64,000 nt of DNA from Trileptium ribeirensis (lineage: Eukaryota; Nematoda; Enoplea; Enoplida; Thoracostomopsidae), in contig JASANE010000115.1 in NCBI GenBank assembly GCA_030248225.1, positions 1-64,000 on the forward strand. The letters run 5' to 3'. The notes below the pieces were generated by a model. The model was not told the DNA's origin, searched no databases, and saw only the letters and a program-made list of their open reading frames with translations. The translations under genes were made by a program, and so were the position numbers. This document shows positions 48,201 through 58,616 of the stretch, in pieces (position 1 is the stretch's first letter; the number at the start of each line of letters is the position of its first letter).

Positions 48201-48491
48201 CTACGTAGGCCCAGACGAGTGACTTTCCTGGAACCAACAGCGACTACTAGCGAAACGACCGGAACCTCTACCAGACTGGCATCTACTACTCGCACGCAGT
48301 CCACCAGTGTCACCACCTCAATGACCAGTGCACCAATCTCGACACCCCAACCATTTCGTAGAGGCGAACGCTCCCTAGGCGAAACTCGACCATCAACCTC
48401 ATTCTCACGATATCCTTCCAGCCAAGAATTACACCCTGCGGCTTGGCGACAACGGACACCCCGACCACCAGCGTACGAAGAATCTGATTAA
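45282..48491 (+). pseudogene. Integrase with very long disordered C-terminal tail
   Basis: The N-terminal zinc domain (HEHN...GHDRL...CTLC, HHCC) spans a TAA at 45777-45779. The DDE core follows in the same frame: first Asp in VFVDILD (about 45900), second in YSDRGGAF (about 46080), Glu in NGEIERFNRTL (about 46190). An SH3-like C-terminal part ends near VVHLNRTKPCF (about 46720). Another 580 codons follow, rich in Ser, Thr, Pro, Arg and Glu without a recognisable fold, ending at 48491. Integrases of this group normally end within about 100 residues of that point. The tail might hold a separate accessory protein or a targeting region; nothing in it decides between them. Confidence 0.88.
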
Positions 48492-48589
48492 GACGATCCA
48501 GACTTACGAGTAGACTGACTCAACCCGTGCTAGCACGTACCTCTAATCATGCAAACGAGCAACCATAAAAAAGGGGGAATTAGAAGAGG

Positions 48590-48682
48590 GAAATATATAT
48601 ATATATATATATAAAAGTCCGGAATATATATATATATATATATATATATAGATACAGATACATGTATATATATATATATACA
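48590..48682. repeat. AT dinucleotide microsatellite
   Basis: Three (AT)n runs separated by short unique sequence, between integrase and the first NADAR-like gene. Confidence 0.85.
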
Positions 48683-48743
48683 ATTTTATTAGTAGACAAG
48701 ATCATTATGACACCTAGACTTATTCCCGGCATATACATTATAG

Positions 48744-50015
48744 ATGCATCGAGCTCACAGCACCAACAACATCAATGCCCGTTTGATCCCAAAGGGCGTG
48801 CGGCACGCACCAGTGGACATCGACGGGCACGTGTTCCCAAAAGTGCCTCAATACCTCGTGGATCGAGCAGAGCGCTGTGAATTCTTTTCGCTCAAAAGCA
48901 AAAGGTGGAGCTACCTGTCCAACGAACATTCCTCCGCCGATCGCTTCGAACACGACGGGAGGCGTCTCGCCAGTGCTGCCGAGCACTACCATCTCAGCAT
49001 CCTGGAGCTGTTGGGACGCGACGAGGAAGCAAAGGAGTTGGGCGAAATGGACATCTCCCCAACCGAACTCCAGCTCCGCAGCATCGCCCTACAGCGCCAG
49101 ATCCCGCATAGTGTTCGGCGGTGGCACATGTCCTACCGGGCACACCTGATGCGGCCGATTCTGTTGGCAAAATTCAACATCGATGAGTACGCCGAGGAGT
49201 TGGAAAGAACCGGCAGCCGGCCACTCCTCAGCGACTCAATGGACAACTTTTGGGGCACGGGCATGCCCCCGGCCCAATGCAGCGGCCACCGAACAATCTG
49301 CCATAACGTTACTGGCCGGTTGCTCGAGGAGATCCGAGCTTTCAATCGCGACGGGTTCGTTCGATGGCCACGGGTAATAATCGTCGGCGACGAGCAGGCC
49401 CTGCCGCTCCTCGACGTAGCCGACGAGCACAACTGGCTCGTCCTCACTTACCCAACGCTGACAATGGTCGAGCTGCTGCAGTGGGCCAATGCACTATTGA
49501 CGCCGCAGACGGACTGCATCTTCGTCCTTGGCGGTTATGACGACGTGTGGCTGGAACCGCGGAAAGCATTCTCGCCAGGTGCCTATTTCAAGCGCATAAA
49601 ACGGCACCTGGGAGTACTGGATCGGCGCGCCCGGGAAGATGCCGCCATCTACGTTGCGTCGCCTCCCCCACACTGGAACGCCAACAACTACACTGTCGAC
49701 ACCTGGGGACGGCAATTCCGCACACGGAAAACGGAGCTCACTATCAGCCACCAATCGCTCCGTAACGTAATCATGCCACGATGGCCGGCGCCACTCATGG
49801 AACCCGAAGCCTGGGACGCGGTCGGACCGTTCAACCAGGGGGAGGACCGGCGGCGTTGGAACAAACCTGTTGTGGCTCCAACGTGCCACCTCGAATTGGT
49901 CGCGTGGATAGAACAAAACATTCAAAGCGCGGACATTATCCGGCGGCTTATGGAGCGACCACCGCCAAAAGAAGAATATCATGACTATTCTGATAATGAG
50001 GAGCCAAGTATATAA
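48744..50015 (+). CDS. NADAR-like plus SGNH-like accessory protein A
   Basis: 423 codons, intact, ATG at 48744. The N-terminal half has the NADAR (DUF1768/YbiA) pattern: EFFSLKSKRWSYLSNEH (about residue 45-62) in place of the usual Phe-Leu-Ser-Asn-Phe strand, SAAEHYHL (about 76-84) carrying the conserved Glu-His-Tyr, MRPILLAKF (about 135), DNFWGTG (about 171-177), and HNVTGRLLEEIR, matching the Asn-x-x-Gly-x-Leu-Leu end. NADAR proteins act on ADP-ribose derivatives; several remove ADP-ribose from nucleic acid or protein. The C-terminal half has FVLGGYDDVW and ASPPPHWN, resembling the GxND block and fold of SGNH hydrolases, though the terminal Asp-x-x-His is not evident. It is a tandem paralogue of the next gene. 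GC content is higher than the flanking DNA. Function in the element is inferred. Confidence 0.75.
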   Translation: MHRAHSTNNINARLIPKGVRHAPVDIDGHVFPKVPQYLVDRAERCEFFSLKSKRWSYLSNEHSSADRFEHDGRRLASAAEHYHLSILELLGRDEEAKELGEMDISPTELQLRSIALQRQIPHSVRRWHMSYRAHLMRPILLAKFNIDEYAEELERTGSRPLLSDSMDNFWGTGMPPAQCSGHRTICHNVTGRLLEEIRAFNRDGFVRWPRVIIVGDEQALPLLDVADEHNWLVLTYPTLTMVELLQWANALLTPQTDCIFVLGGYDDVWLEPRKAFSPGAYFKRIKRHLGVLDRRAREDAAIYVASPPPHWNANNYTVDTWGRQFRTRKTELTISHQSLRNVIMPRWPAPLMEPEAWDAVGPFNQGEDRRRWNKPVVAPTCHLELVAWIEQNIQSADIIRRLMERPPPKEEYHDYSDNEEPSI

Positions 50016-50255
50016 AGAGGTGGCGGGTACAGGCAAAGAATTGTTAGAGCAGTTTAGAAAGTTGGGAGCAGGGAAGAAACTAAATGTTTAAATCATCCGG
50101 AGATGATAGAGACGCAAACCGCTATACAGGCTAAATTCACTTGAGATAGGCACTTTAACCCAACGACGCATGCACTTGGAAAATAAAGATAGGCAAGGCA
50201 AGCGGTGCGTTAAGCAGATAAGTGTATACTAGATTTATCTAAGTTCCCTTTATAG

Positions 50256-51495
50256 ATGAGCACCAGCAACATCGACGTGACACCAAACCGAAAATCCGGC
50301 GGACGACTACCAACGGTCGGACCGTACGCTCCGCCGGAAACTGCCTTATTCCAGCTACCTACAATCCCGGTCTACCGAGTGGACCTGAATATGCCATATG
50401 CCGCATTCCTCTCGCATGGTACGTATTGCCCAGAGCTGTCGAACATGCACGAAACGCCAGTGCCGTTCAGCAACGATTGCGTCCTTGCCAACTCCGTAGA
50501 GCGGCATTACGACGTCCAGGTGCTGGCACTTCTGGAGCACCATGACGCCGCTCGAGAACTCATCGCATCCACCGACACACCCCTGCAGATCAAATCCCGG
50601 GCGCGAGTGCTAAAGGATGAACTAATCGACTACGTCACTAGCGCTCGCCTTAAGCCGCTGTTGGAGCACATCATGCGCCCAATACTGCTCAAGAAATTCG
50701 CCATCCCGGAGTACGCGCATGTGCTCCAACTTACCGAAAATCAACAACTACTCGAAGCCTCAACGGACTCTTTCTGGGGTGTCGGACGCTCCAGTCAGCA
50801 ACTGCAGAATAAGGAGGCGCCCGGACGCTGCCATAATATCATGGGACGCCTGCTCGAAGAGGTGCGCGAATTCCGCGCCACAGGCAACGTGCGGTGGCCC
50901 CAGACAGCCATATTGAGAGACGCGTTGGCCCTACCCCTGTTGGAAATGGCCGAGGATAATAACTGGTTGGTCAATGGATGGCCAGACACTCATCTCGCCC
51001 GGCTTGTCCAGGCCACCAACGCCATCGTCACGCCGCAGCTGAAGTGCATCATCCTACTAGGCGGCTACAATTACATCTATCGAAAGGCGCCTCTGGAGCA
51101 GCTCCATGCGACAAATCCAAACGCGGCATTCAAGAAGGTAAAGCGCCATCGGGGTTTTATCAAAACGGGTAGCGCCAACTACAACCATCATTATAACACC
51201 GCCTATACCGCGTTGGGTTGCTACCAATCAGGATGCCACGTCCTGGACGGCTGAGCTGAAACAAATCCTGATCAACCATCGTCAACGGTATAACACGCTT
51301 CACAACGTGTTTATTCCAACGTGGCCCGTCGCATTCAACACACCCGATGCGTGGGAGAGAGACGAGCCACACATGGAGTGGGGCGAGCGACCGCAGTTCC
51401 GCGAGCCGATGGTATCCAACTACTGCCGTCGCAACCTACGCGAGTGGGTAAGCCATTTGGTTCGCGACGCTGAGTTGAAACGCTTGGCACCCTGA
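50256..51495 (+). pseudogene. NADAR-like plus SGNH-like accessory protein B (one frame change)
   Basis: The ATG at 50256 opens 332 codons. The frame changes near 51170, and the other frame carries the rest to TGA at 51493-51495. It is colinear with protein A: SVERHYDVQ for the Glu region, MRPILLKKF, DSFWGVG, and CHNIMGRLLEEVREF. The C-terminal half has ILLGGYNYIY (an SGNH block III-like Gly-Gly-Tyr-Asn), IIITPPIPRW, and WERDEPHMEW, which could supply the block V Asp/His that protein A lacks. The duplication is old, since the two differ at most positions outside these motifs. A possible job is reversal of host ADP-ribosylation against the element; this is inference. Confidence 0.7.
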
Positions 51496-52443
51496 GCGAT
51501 TGCGAATAGAAAAGCGGAGCGTTAGCAGCTAACGCAAAGCGAGAAAAGGTAGAAGGGCATGGAAGAAAGTAAGGTCGATAGGCACGGTCTATTGAGAGGC
51601 GCATAGGGAAGAGTAGTCCTAGGCGAAAAGCGCGAGTACATACCTAACTAACAGCAGTAAGATACAGCTAAGGTAACAGCTTACTGTAACAGTCACAAGC
51701 ATTGCTCGTAACTGAACGAGGTAGAAGTAAAAGTTGCAACTTTGATAGGTCGAAAATTACAGAATAAAATTACCAAATAGAATACCCGAGACTGATAGCA
51801 TCGAAAGCCAACCTTTTAACAAATTGAAATAAACTAGAGGAGTAATCGATTTCCAGCTTATTACATGAAAATTGCTTAAAGAAACCCTGGGTCAGGGCAC
51901 AACCGGCAGCCGGGTCCTTTCTTGGGCTGAACCAAATCCATGATGGAGGTACGTGCTAGCGATGTATGTATATATATATACCGTTTTAATAATAATATTG
52001 TGTGCATATGTGTAATGTTTAGAACGTTAGCTGAAATTTAAATAGATCAAGTGAGACACACCTTCAAAACATTACGAATAAAACTAGAATTAAAACTTAA
52101 ACTCAAAATATTATAAACCATAAGGGAAAACTTCCAAAAATGTCGAATAATAAGGGAGAAGGGAGGCGTTTTTGGTGACAACCAAACAAGTTGAACGTCC
52201 TTCTACCCTCGTTTTAGCAAAATTTCTAGTGTAATTGTAGGCCCAAAACGGGCTAAATTTTCCCAAATGGGCCAAATTTTGCAAATTGCGCATTAGTTTT
52301 ACTCAACTTACACCAAGGGCTGTACATCATACTAGATACAAAGGGCAAAATTTTACGAAAACCTTACACTTTTCTATACTTACTGGGTAAAATAATTTCT
52401 ACCATAAGTAAGGAGTCTAATAAATCCAAAAATATTTAAGAGA
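51496..52443 (+). other. 3' untranslated region of the retroelement
   Basis: No coding frame. A purine run (AAGGGAGAAGGGAGG, about 52151-52165) lies 280 bases before the 3' LTR, while the bases directly before the LTR (AAGAGA) are only weakly polypurine. No other feature seen. Confidence 0.5.
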
Positions 52444-52884
52444 TGTAACAGCCCTAGATTTTTAGGGATTTCTAATAAGGCCAAAAGTAGGGAAACATTT
52501 AAACTAAGGCCAAAACAAGGAGTATATCTAACGGGACGGGCGATCGGATACCGGTGGAGCGTGATTCCGGTATTATATGGTGTGTGCATTCATTGTTGTT
52601 ATAAAATTAAAGTCATATCTTGCTTGTTGTATCATCACGCTCCACCTGCCTGGCATGCGCGGGCATGATTATTGTCGCATGAGATATAACAAAATAGGAA
52701 CCCAAATTGCAGGTGTCCGGTCGACCCGAGGTGGATTCAATGATAATATGTACATTTGTAAAAATTTTTGGATGTGTGTATAAAGAAATGTGACTTTATT
52801 TTATTCTACTTTATATGGTAAAAGAGGGTGGTAAAATGTCCGGGAAGGAAAGCGATCAAACCTATCAAAAAGTTATTTTTCCAG

Positions 52885-53006
52885 GGCTACTTAAGAACGA
52901 AATTATTATATCTTCTGACACTTCAGGCCATGTAGGCTTATACCGTTACCAAGAGGGCTCCCTAAGGCTTCAAAATTTTGTGTTCCGGTCAACTTGGTCC
53001 TCACCG
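52885..53006 (+). other. Candidate trapped host exon in 3' LTR (WD40-like)
   Basis: Copy of 29956-30078 with the same acceptor and GTAAGTAC donor (53007). It is 122 nt, one base shorter at its start, and the downstream frame is unchanged. Upstream of it an ATG at 52815 is in frame for read-through translation. Confidence 0.4.
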
Positions 53007-53721
53007 GTAAGTACTTAGGGACCCCTAAGTAGGCGTTTAAACACCCTATTTTCAAGGCCTCCTATCTCCACAGAAATAACCAAAACTCCCCAATTTTTCG
53101 ATCTCTACATCTCCACGGGGTCTTACCCTAACAGTTCCACTGAAAACGGGGACCACCTAACTTAACTGGTCCGAGCAGGACCCTAATAACTCTCCCGGGA
53201 CACCAAAATTTCCTGATTTCATCGTACGAAACCGCCTCTAACAGGCCACCTATGGGAGCTATATTAAATTTAATATTTCTATCAGTAGGCGACCAGCCAG
53301 GGCGTGAACCCGGTCCCGCCCCCGGCCGCCTACTATTTTCGGTTCCCCTGCAATACCAAATAAACTCCAGAACAACATAATAAGTTGGAGCCCTCTAAGC
53401 GCCGATATATTTGGCTGTTGATAAGACCTCGCGCCGACCATCGCGAGGTTTAGTTGTTATTTGCTTTTAGCCACAACAAGCTCTGCTCGCGGGCATCGAT
53501 CATTTTCGACCGGCGGGGTTTTATGATATAGCAGCCGATTTGTGTTATTTCTAAGTTTGTTGTTGCGCTGCTTTCTTTTATGCTTGAGTTGCCATTGCCG
53601 TGTATATGCCTTTGCTATGTATATATAAGCCGGTTAGAATTTTTGAAAATTTGGAATTTTCAGATGTTGGAGATCAGCCAGGGCACTGAGGAACAGCAGA
53701 GAAAAAGGGGGTAGCTGAGAG

Positions 53722-53729
53722 TATAAAAG
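53722..53729 (+). promoter_or_regulatory. LTR TATA box (3' LTR)
   Basis: The same TATAAAAG and flanks as at 30795. A start here would read outward, toward 56014 and the Polinton. Confidence 0.65.
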
Positions 53730-56139
53730 GAAAGGGCTCGACGCAGCGTCGGGACCAGTCGGGAAATGCCGCTCTAAAGGCGGCGGTTTTCTTCTGCAGG
53801 CGGTTGTCGCCATTTGTTTTCCTGTTTTCAAAATTTTGGGTTTTCGTTTCCGGTTTTCAAGCTTAAATCACAACTGGTTTCTTTTGGTTCTCAAACTAAG
53901 CAATTCGTTGAGGGCGCGGCAGCACGCGCCCTATTCACGCTTGCAAATGACTGCGGACCTCCACTCAATTCGAAGGCACTCAGACGAGTGAAGTACCAAA
54001 CAAGGGCATGAGACGGAGTCAGCTGCAACGTATAGTCGAGCCAAATTTTTAGGAAATTCTTGTGCTCGCACCCGTTAGTCGAGCGACAACCCTGAGAAGG
54101 ACCCCAAAGCAATTGTTTTCCCCAACTTTCTGGGAAGGAAAACTTATAGGCGCGGACCCATAAACCGTTTAGACACGGTGGGTTTCAGTATAGCGCCCTG
54201 TTTTCATGTCAAGTTATAATTTCAAAATCTTCACAAGGCAAACAATGTTCGGGAGACGCGGCAGCGCCTCCCTCTTTTGACAAAGGCCCACGCTTTCTAT
54301 CTAATCCTGGCGCACGCAGAGTTTGATGACAAACTTTCATTACAAGTAATCAGCAGCTGACTTCCGGCCTCAAGATAACAAACGGCACATAGATGGAGCA
54401 CAGAGTAAAAAGGGTAATGGCAAGGGGATGTCCGATAGTCCAGAGCGTTTTCATAGGCGAAGTCACCAAACGGTCGGCAAGGGAAGTTCATTTCTGCGTC
54501 CCGTCAGGCGGGTAAGACAGACAACAGCGTACAAAATGCGGGCGCAAGCTCAATCGATTTTTAGGGGTTTAATCAGGTTTAACATCACCCGTTCGGTACT
54601 TAAGTATATCACGGGGTGCCCTGCGAGGTACCCATGTATTTTGGTGTACATATGTGGTGACACGTCACCAGCCCCGTTTTCTTATCGTGATACGCACGGT
54701 GTTTTGCATATCGGGAACGCTAGCTACGTTGTATATGTGTGTTTACGATTATATTTTTCGTTCACTTCTTCTTCACGGTTTTTCAATCTTGTTAGATAGT
54801 GTTTATGCTCAAAATAAATGATTTTCTGATGTTTCTAATGTCTAATCGGAGTTCAGAGGGACGTCTCAGGGTTCAAAAATGATTAGGCGACCTTCATTAT
54901 AACTGGCTTCATTCACAATAAATATATTTCATTTATTCAATATAACGTACCTTAAACCCTCCCGTGGCGTGATATGGTGCCGCAAGCCTGGAACTTGATT
55001 GGCCAAAGTTTAACGTAAAGCAGTGTTCCAGATAGTGTTTGCCGATTCGCACATCCATTAGAATGGAATTTAGTTTTCCAGGCAGTCAATCTTCAAAGTT
55101 TGGAATAACTTTTTCAGTTCAAAATGTACGTCCAATTTGTTTTCTCGAATCCCGGGGTCATACGTCGGACACTCCCACTTCCGTTTCGTGATTACTCAGA
55201 CATTAACGCCGAGCAATTGTCGGTAGCAACCCTGCTTGCATTATTATTGGTTATCTTGGTTACTCGAATGTAATAACTTGCTGTTTATCTAAAGTGTTAG
55301 CGTGTGAAACTTATAGTCAGCGATATGTGCTTAGTGTAGTGATTAAACCAGCGCTTTAAAATCATAAATCAGAAGTGAACCTAAGGCTAAATCTCAACCT
55401 ATAGGACCTCGACTATATTTAGGTCAAGTAAGGCTTTCCTAAGTTGGCGAGGAAAGTACGCCATCTGTTAAGGCTCCGCCGCAGCAGTGATTGGCAAATC
55501 CAAGCTTTGGTTAAATCTTGAAATTCGCAATTTGGCTCACTCAGTAGTTGGTGCACGGCATTACTCAAATTTACTCGCACTAGACAAGAACCCTGGTGAT
55601 TGAGCTCCAGGTGTTCCCTCAAGCTACCGGTTCGGCAAGGAACCTCTAGTGGAACCAACCAAATTTATTGTCTGAACTAGGCTCCCGCGTATCCGACTGA
55701 AACAAGGAATCGCACCTCCATTTAGGATTTAAATAGAACTGAGGGAAAGGCAAGTCAGCCTTATTACCTGCGAGCAGGCTTAGGGGTTGACTTTCCCTCA
55801 GGGGGACCTGCATGCCACTAGACACGTGGGCCAATATAGCGGCCAGGTCGAACACCCTGGTTAACCCGCCGGCAGCCTACTAAGCTAAGCACTTCCCTTA
55901 CGTTATCTAGCAGATCACCGGGGAGTCGTGGAAGCCGGGGTTGTCCGGGCACCACGCCAAGAAAAATTGGTGGTGCAGCTGGGTTCCCTTAGGGCCAGAA
56001 CTGGTCTTAGTACATCGTACACCCTCGGCAATTCATTTACAGAATGGGTGTCACCCTGACTGTCTATACGGTAGGGTCGCGACTACAGGGGGTCAAAAGT
56101 TCCAAACAGCGGGGACATTATAACGTGAACGCCGCATAA

Positions 56140-56364
56140 GATGAATGTGACGCTTGCTTCAACGATCAACCAAGTCAGGCGGATCAAATGGCGTTTGGTG
56201 GATGCACGGAAGAGCCCAGATACAACCGATGTGACATTATTGATGCATGTACAATGCTAAACACTGAATTTAAGGAAAACTGCATAGTGCTGTTATTGAT
56301 AAACTGTATTAAGTTTTTAATAAAACATTTCATCCTTGCCATAGGGAATCATCAGACGGCTTAG
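56140..56364 (+). pseudogene. Polinton left-end gene, 3' half (Cys-rich)
   Basis: Immediately after the right TIR and its TAA duplication, a plus frame runs for 74 codons. It has CDACF near its start, then a Gln-rich stretch, FGGC and a further Cys pair, suggesting a small metal-binding or disulphide-rich tail. The poly(A) signal AATAAA at 56319 lies before the formal stop at 56362, so the true stop probably lies in another frame, with a frame change near 56280. It converges with the minus-strand gene ending at 56406. I infer that it belongs with 28783-29115; the family is not named with certainty. Confidence 0.5.
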
Positions 56365-56405
56365 CGGCTACCGTTATGTTTTTCATTTATTTATAAAATA
56401 CAATT

Positions 56406-56786
56406 TTACAATTTCACGATTATAAATAGCAAACAATACAGGTATATACATGACAATTGATACAATGTATAATCAAATGATTGTCCTTTCTTCATTTCTT
56501 TGACAATATGATCAACCAATTTGATCATTACCCGCCGTTGTTTTTGCAGCTGTATTAAATTGTGCTCCTCTTCCGATTGCCCATCGATATAATCTCCTGT
56601 TGCTTGACCTGGAGCTAAAATCATCCACGTTTGCTTGCCAATAAGCAATTTCTGCATGTAGATATACATTGCGCACATAGTGTTCCATTATTGGTACGCT
56701 TCGCGAATATTGATTCCAATGTATTGCTGACGAAGCACCTTATCCAAATCATATGTTGCGAGATGTTTCATAAACTTCGCTCCCAT
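56406..56786 (-). pseudogene. Polinton unknown protein, one in-frame stop
   Basis: The ATG at 56786 starts 126 codons ending at 56406. A TAA at 56690-56688 (codon 33) interrupts an otherwise coding-like frame. Residues after it are Gln/Lys-rich with a predicted helical LIQLQKQRRVMIKLVDHIV stretch, then a hydrophobic tail. No family recognised. It is the last gene of the minus-strand block and converges with the plus-strand gene ending near 56340. Confidence 0.45.
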
Positions 56787-57131
56787 AAATGTTGGTGAAT
56801 GTATATCCACGATAAATACCAACCGCTAGTACCTGTATAAGTCCATGTTTATAAGGAATTGATAACTTGGTAAATAAATGCTCAAATACATCAAATAGAT
56901 AAACCATCTGTGCGCTCCGTTTAAGACCTTTCGACGGTTTCAATCGAACGTTAAAATGAAGATTTGAACATGTTTTATTAATCCATAGAATATTGTAATC
57001 GTTTGATGGGTTCCACTTTTCACTTGAACCGTTTGTCCAGCCTTCGAAACACACAGTTTTTGTACAATTTTGGGTTTTACATATATCGGTACGCTGTACG
57101 CTTCAGAGCAATATAATCGTCTCACCAACAA
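56749..57131 (-). CDS. Polinton unknown protein(s), overlapping frames
   Basis: Two minus frames overlap (57131-56940 and 57054-56749). The second is the more protein-like: Trp-rich start (CFEGWTNGSSEKW), then VYLFDVFEHLFTKL and an aromatic end. They may be two parts of one gene with a frame change near 57050, or a continuation of the reading region after the major capsid. No protease or other known Polinton motif is visible. Confidence 0.35.
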
Positions 57132-58491
57132 TTGTTATAAGTAATGCAACATATAATGCAATAAAAGGTTTTATCCATACTTAATACAAATGTATCTTTA
57201 GACCTTTTAAGACATTTTATTCCAAAACACTTCCCTTTTTCGTTAATATGTAGTTCAGAGGTAAACTCTCTCATTGCAAATATCACAATTGCATGTTTCA
57301 ACTCCTCTACAAAATCTATTGATAGTCTTACCTGCCCATCTGACGGGTTTGAAACATAATTACAATCACTACTGTGAGCTTTACTTAAATCTATACAAAA
57401 TATTTGATATCCTGCGCCACATCTACACCCAACTTCAGTCAAACCTAAGTTTTTAGTGCTACCATTTAACGCATATAATGTATTGTAAAACAGTCTCATA
57501 TCATTACCAGCTTTACACGGTAGGGAGACATTACAAGGATATCTATCATCATTCATAAATACTGTAAAGCTTTTCATATCAGGTAGACTTAGCTTAAACA
57601 AGTTTGATTTTGCTGCACCTGTGTACGCTTCCAGTGTTATTCCCCAAATATATATTCTTCGAGGTAACACACCATCAAAAATTGTCCAATCTACGTTTTG
57701 TAGACCTTTATTTACAGACAATGTATTTATTTTATATCTTATTGCAGGAAGTATAACTGCCCCAATTCTATTTTGAATTTCAAGAGCTTCTTTTGTTAAT
57801 CGTGCTTTAGGTATATAGAGTTTGAAATCATTGATACGAATTTGAAATTTATTAGATGGTTCATGCAATAGTATTAGAGATGGTTTACTTCGCGTAAATT
57901 TAAATTCCAATTTTGTTTTTGGCGGTAAGTATTTGGGAGTTAAATGTGCATCGATAATTAGTGGAAAATACGTTTCACATTTTTGTGATCTTATTACAAG
58001 TGAATTTCGATAAACGAAACCTACATTATCTTTTAGGTCATCAAACATATATGACTGATCAGGTTTGTAAAGATATCCTGCTAAATATTGTTTTCTTTGT
58101 TCCACACTCATATATAACATATACAATATGTATGTCATCCAGGGGTGTGTTTCTGATTGAAAGTTATTGGTTCCCCATTTATTTTCATCTCAACAGATGA
58201 AAACAGCGCATACCCAAACATATTACATGGTGCAATTTTAAGATCTACATCTTTAATCTCCTTACCATCACTTTTCATTATTTGAAATTCAATATATACA
58301 AATATTTCAGATAAATCAATCAAGTCAAATGCACTTTCACCAATTTTAAAACGAAACGAGTCATCTGTATCAGTGCTCGATAAAGTTGTTTCACAAGCGA
58401 TTTCAATCATTTGTGTTGACATGATTGAGTCTGGAGCAGGGCACTTATCACCCCGCCAATTAAGGTTTGCCACACCGCATACGTTTGACAT
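57122..58491 (-). pseudogene. MCP: Polinton major capsid protein (double jelly roll)
   Basis: Two frames. 58491-58135 carries the N-terminal part (IEIACETTLSS, DLSEIFVYIEFQI, NMFGYALFSSVEMKINGEPI), and 58138-57122 the rest, joined at an ATGA overlap that is a one-base frame change. The family is the Polinton/adintovirus capsid related to the uncharacterised C. elegans protein F54H12.2, recognised by the DSI start, the alternating strand pattern, the Asn-Gly-Glu-Pro turn, LYNTLYALNG, GYQIFCIDLSKA, and the IVIFAMREFTSELHI end strands. It forms the hexon-like trimer of the icosahedral shell. Combined length near 450 residues fits. The last 30 residues look unrelated and may lie past the true end. 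The minor capsid gene lies upstream on the same strand. Confidence 0.8.
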
Positions 58492-58616
58492 TTTTCTTTG
58501 CTGGTTTACGATGCTTTTTAAGACTTTTCTTCTTCTTAATGATTGGAATAGCTTTTAGAAGCTTTCTCGAATTAAAACATAGAGGTAATATTTTTGAAAC
58601 TATTTGCTAAATGCAT

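Larger units (their letters stand above)
29518..56014 (+). mobile_element. Giant Gypsy-like LTR retrotransposon with env-like region, 26.5 kb
   Basis: Direct repeats 29518-33628 and 52444-56014 begin TGTAACAGCCC and end TAGTACA (TG...CA). TCG flanks both outer ends (29515-29517 and 56015-56017). Internal order on the plus strand is leader, gag (zinc knuckle), unknown ORF, Env-like fusion glycoprotein, protease, RT, RNase H, integrase and two NADAR-like accessory proteins. Protease-RT-RNaseH-integrase is the Ty3/Gypsy arrangement. Aligned parts of the two LTRs differ by only a few percent, so the insertion is relatively recent, yet several genes carry single-base frame changes or stops. Confidence 0.92.
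52444..56014 (+). repeat. 3' LTR (3571 bp)
   Basis: Homologous to 29518-33628. It has a 1139-bp deletion, relative to the 5' LTR, at the junction near 53858. The missing segment is flanked in the 5' LTR by direct GTTTTC repeats, which fits replication slippage. The block 54651-55249 is present only here and includes an AATAAA near 54811. A single CCGTTTAGACACGGT is at 54165. The AATAAA of the 5' LTR at 32901 is lost here by a 4-bp deletion. Confidence 0.9.
29122..56136. mobile_element. Small TIR DNA element (about 0.5 kb), host of the LTR insertion
   Basis: The ends are perfect inverted repeats of 26 bp (29122-29147 and 56111-56136; each end starts TGCGGCGTTCACGTTATAA), with weaker matching for about 12 bp further in. 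Both ends are flanked by TAA (29119-29121 and 56137-56139). After removing the LTR element, about 396 bp of left interior and 122 bp of right interior remain. A 3-bp TAA duplication fits PIF/Harbinger-type elements, but the family assignment is inferred. No transposase is present, so it is non-autonomous. Confidence 0.75.

Noticed and set aside
52151..52165. Polypurine tract of the retroelement
   Set aside because: The purine run is 280 bp from the LTR instead of adjacent, so I do not annotate it as the priming site.
56749..57131. Adenain-like maturation protease of the Polinton
   Set aside because: No His/Asp/Cys arrangement or Gln-x-x-x-Ser-x-x-Cys-Gly type motif could be found in any frame here.
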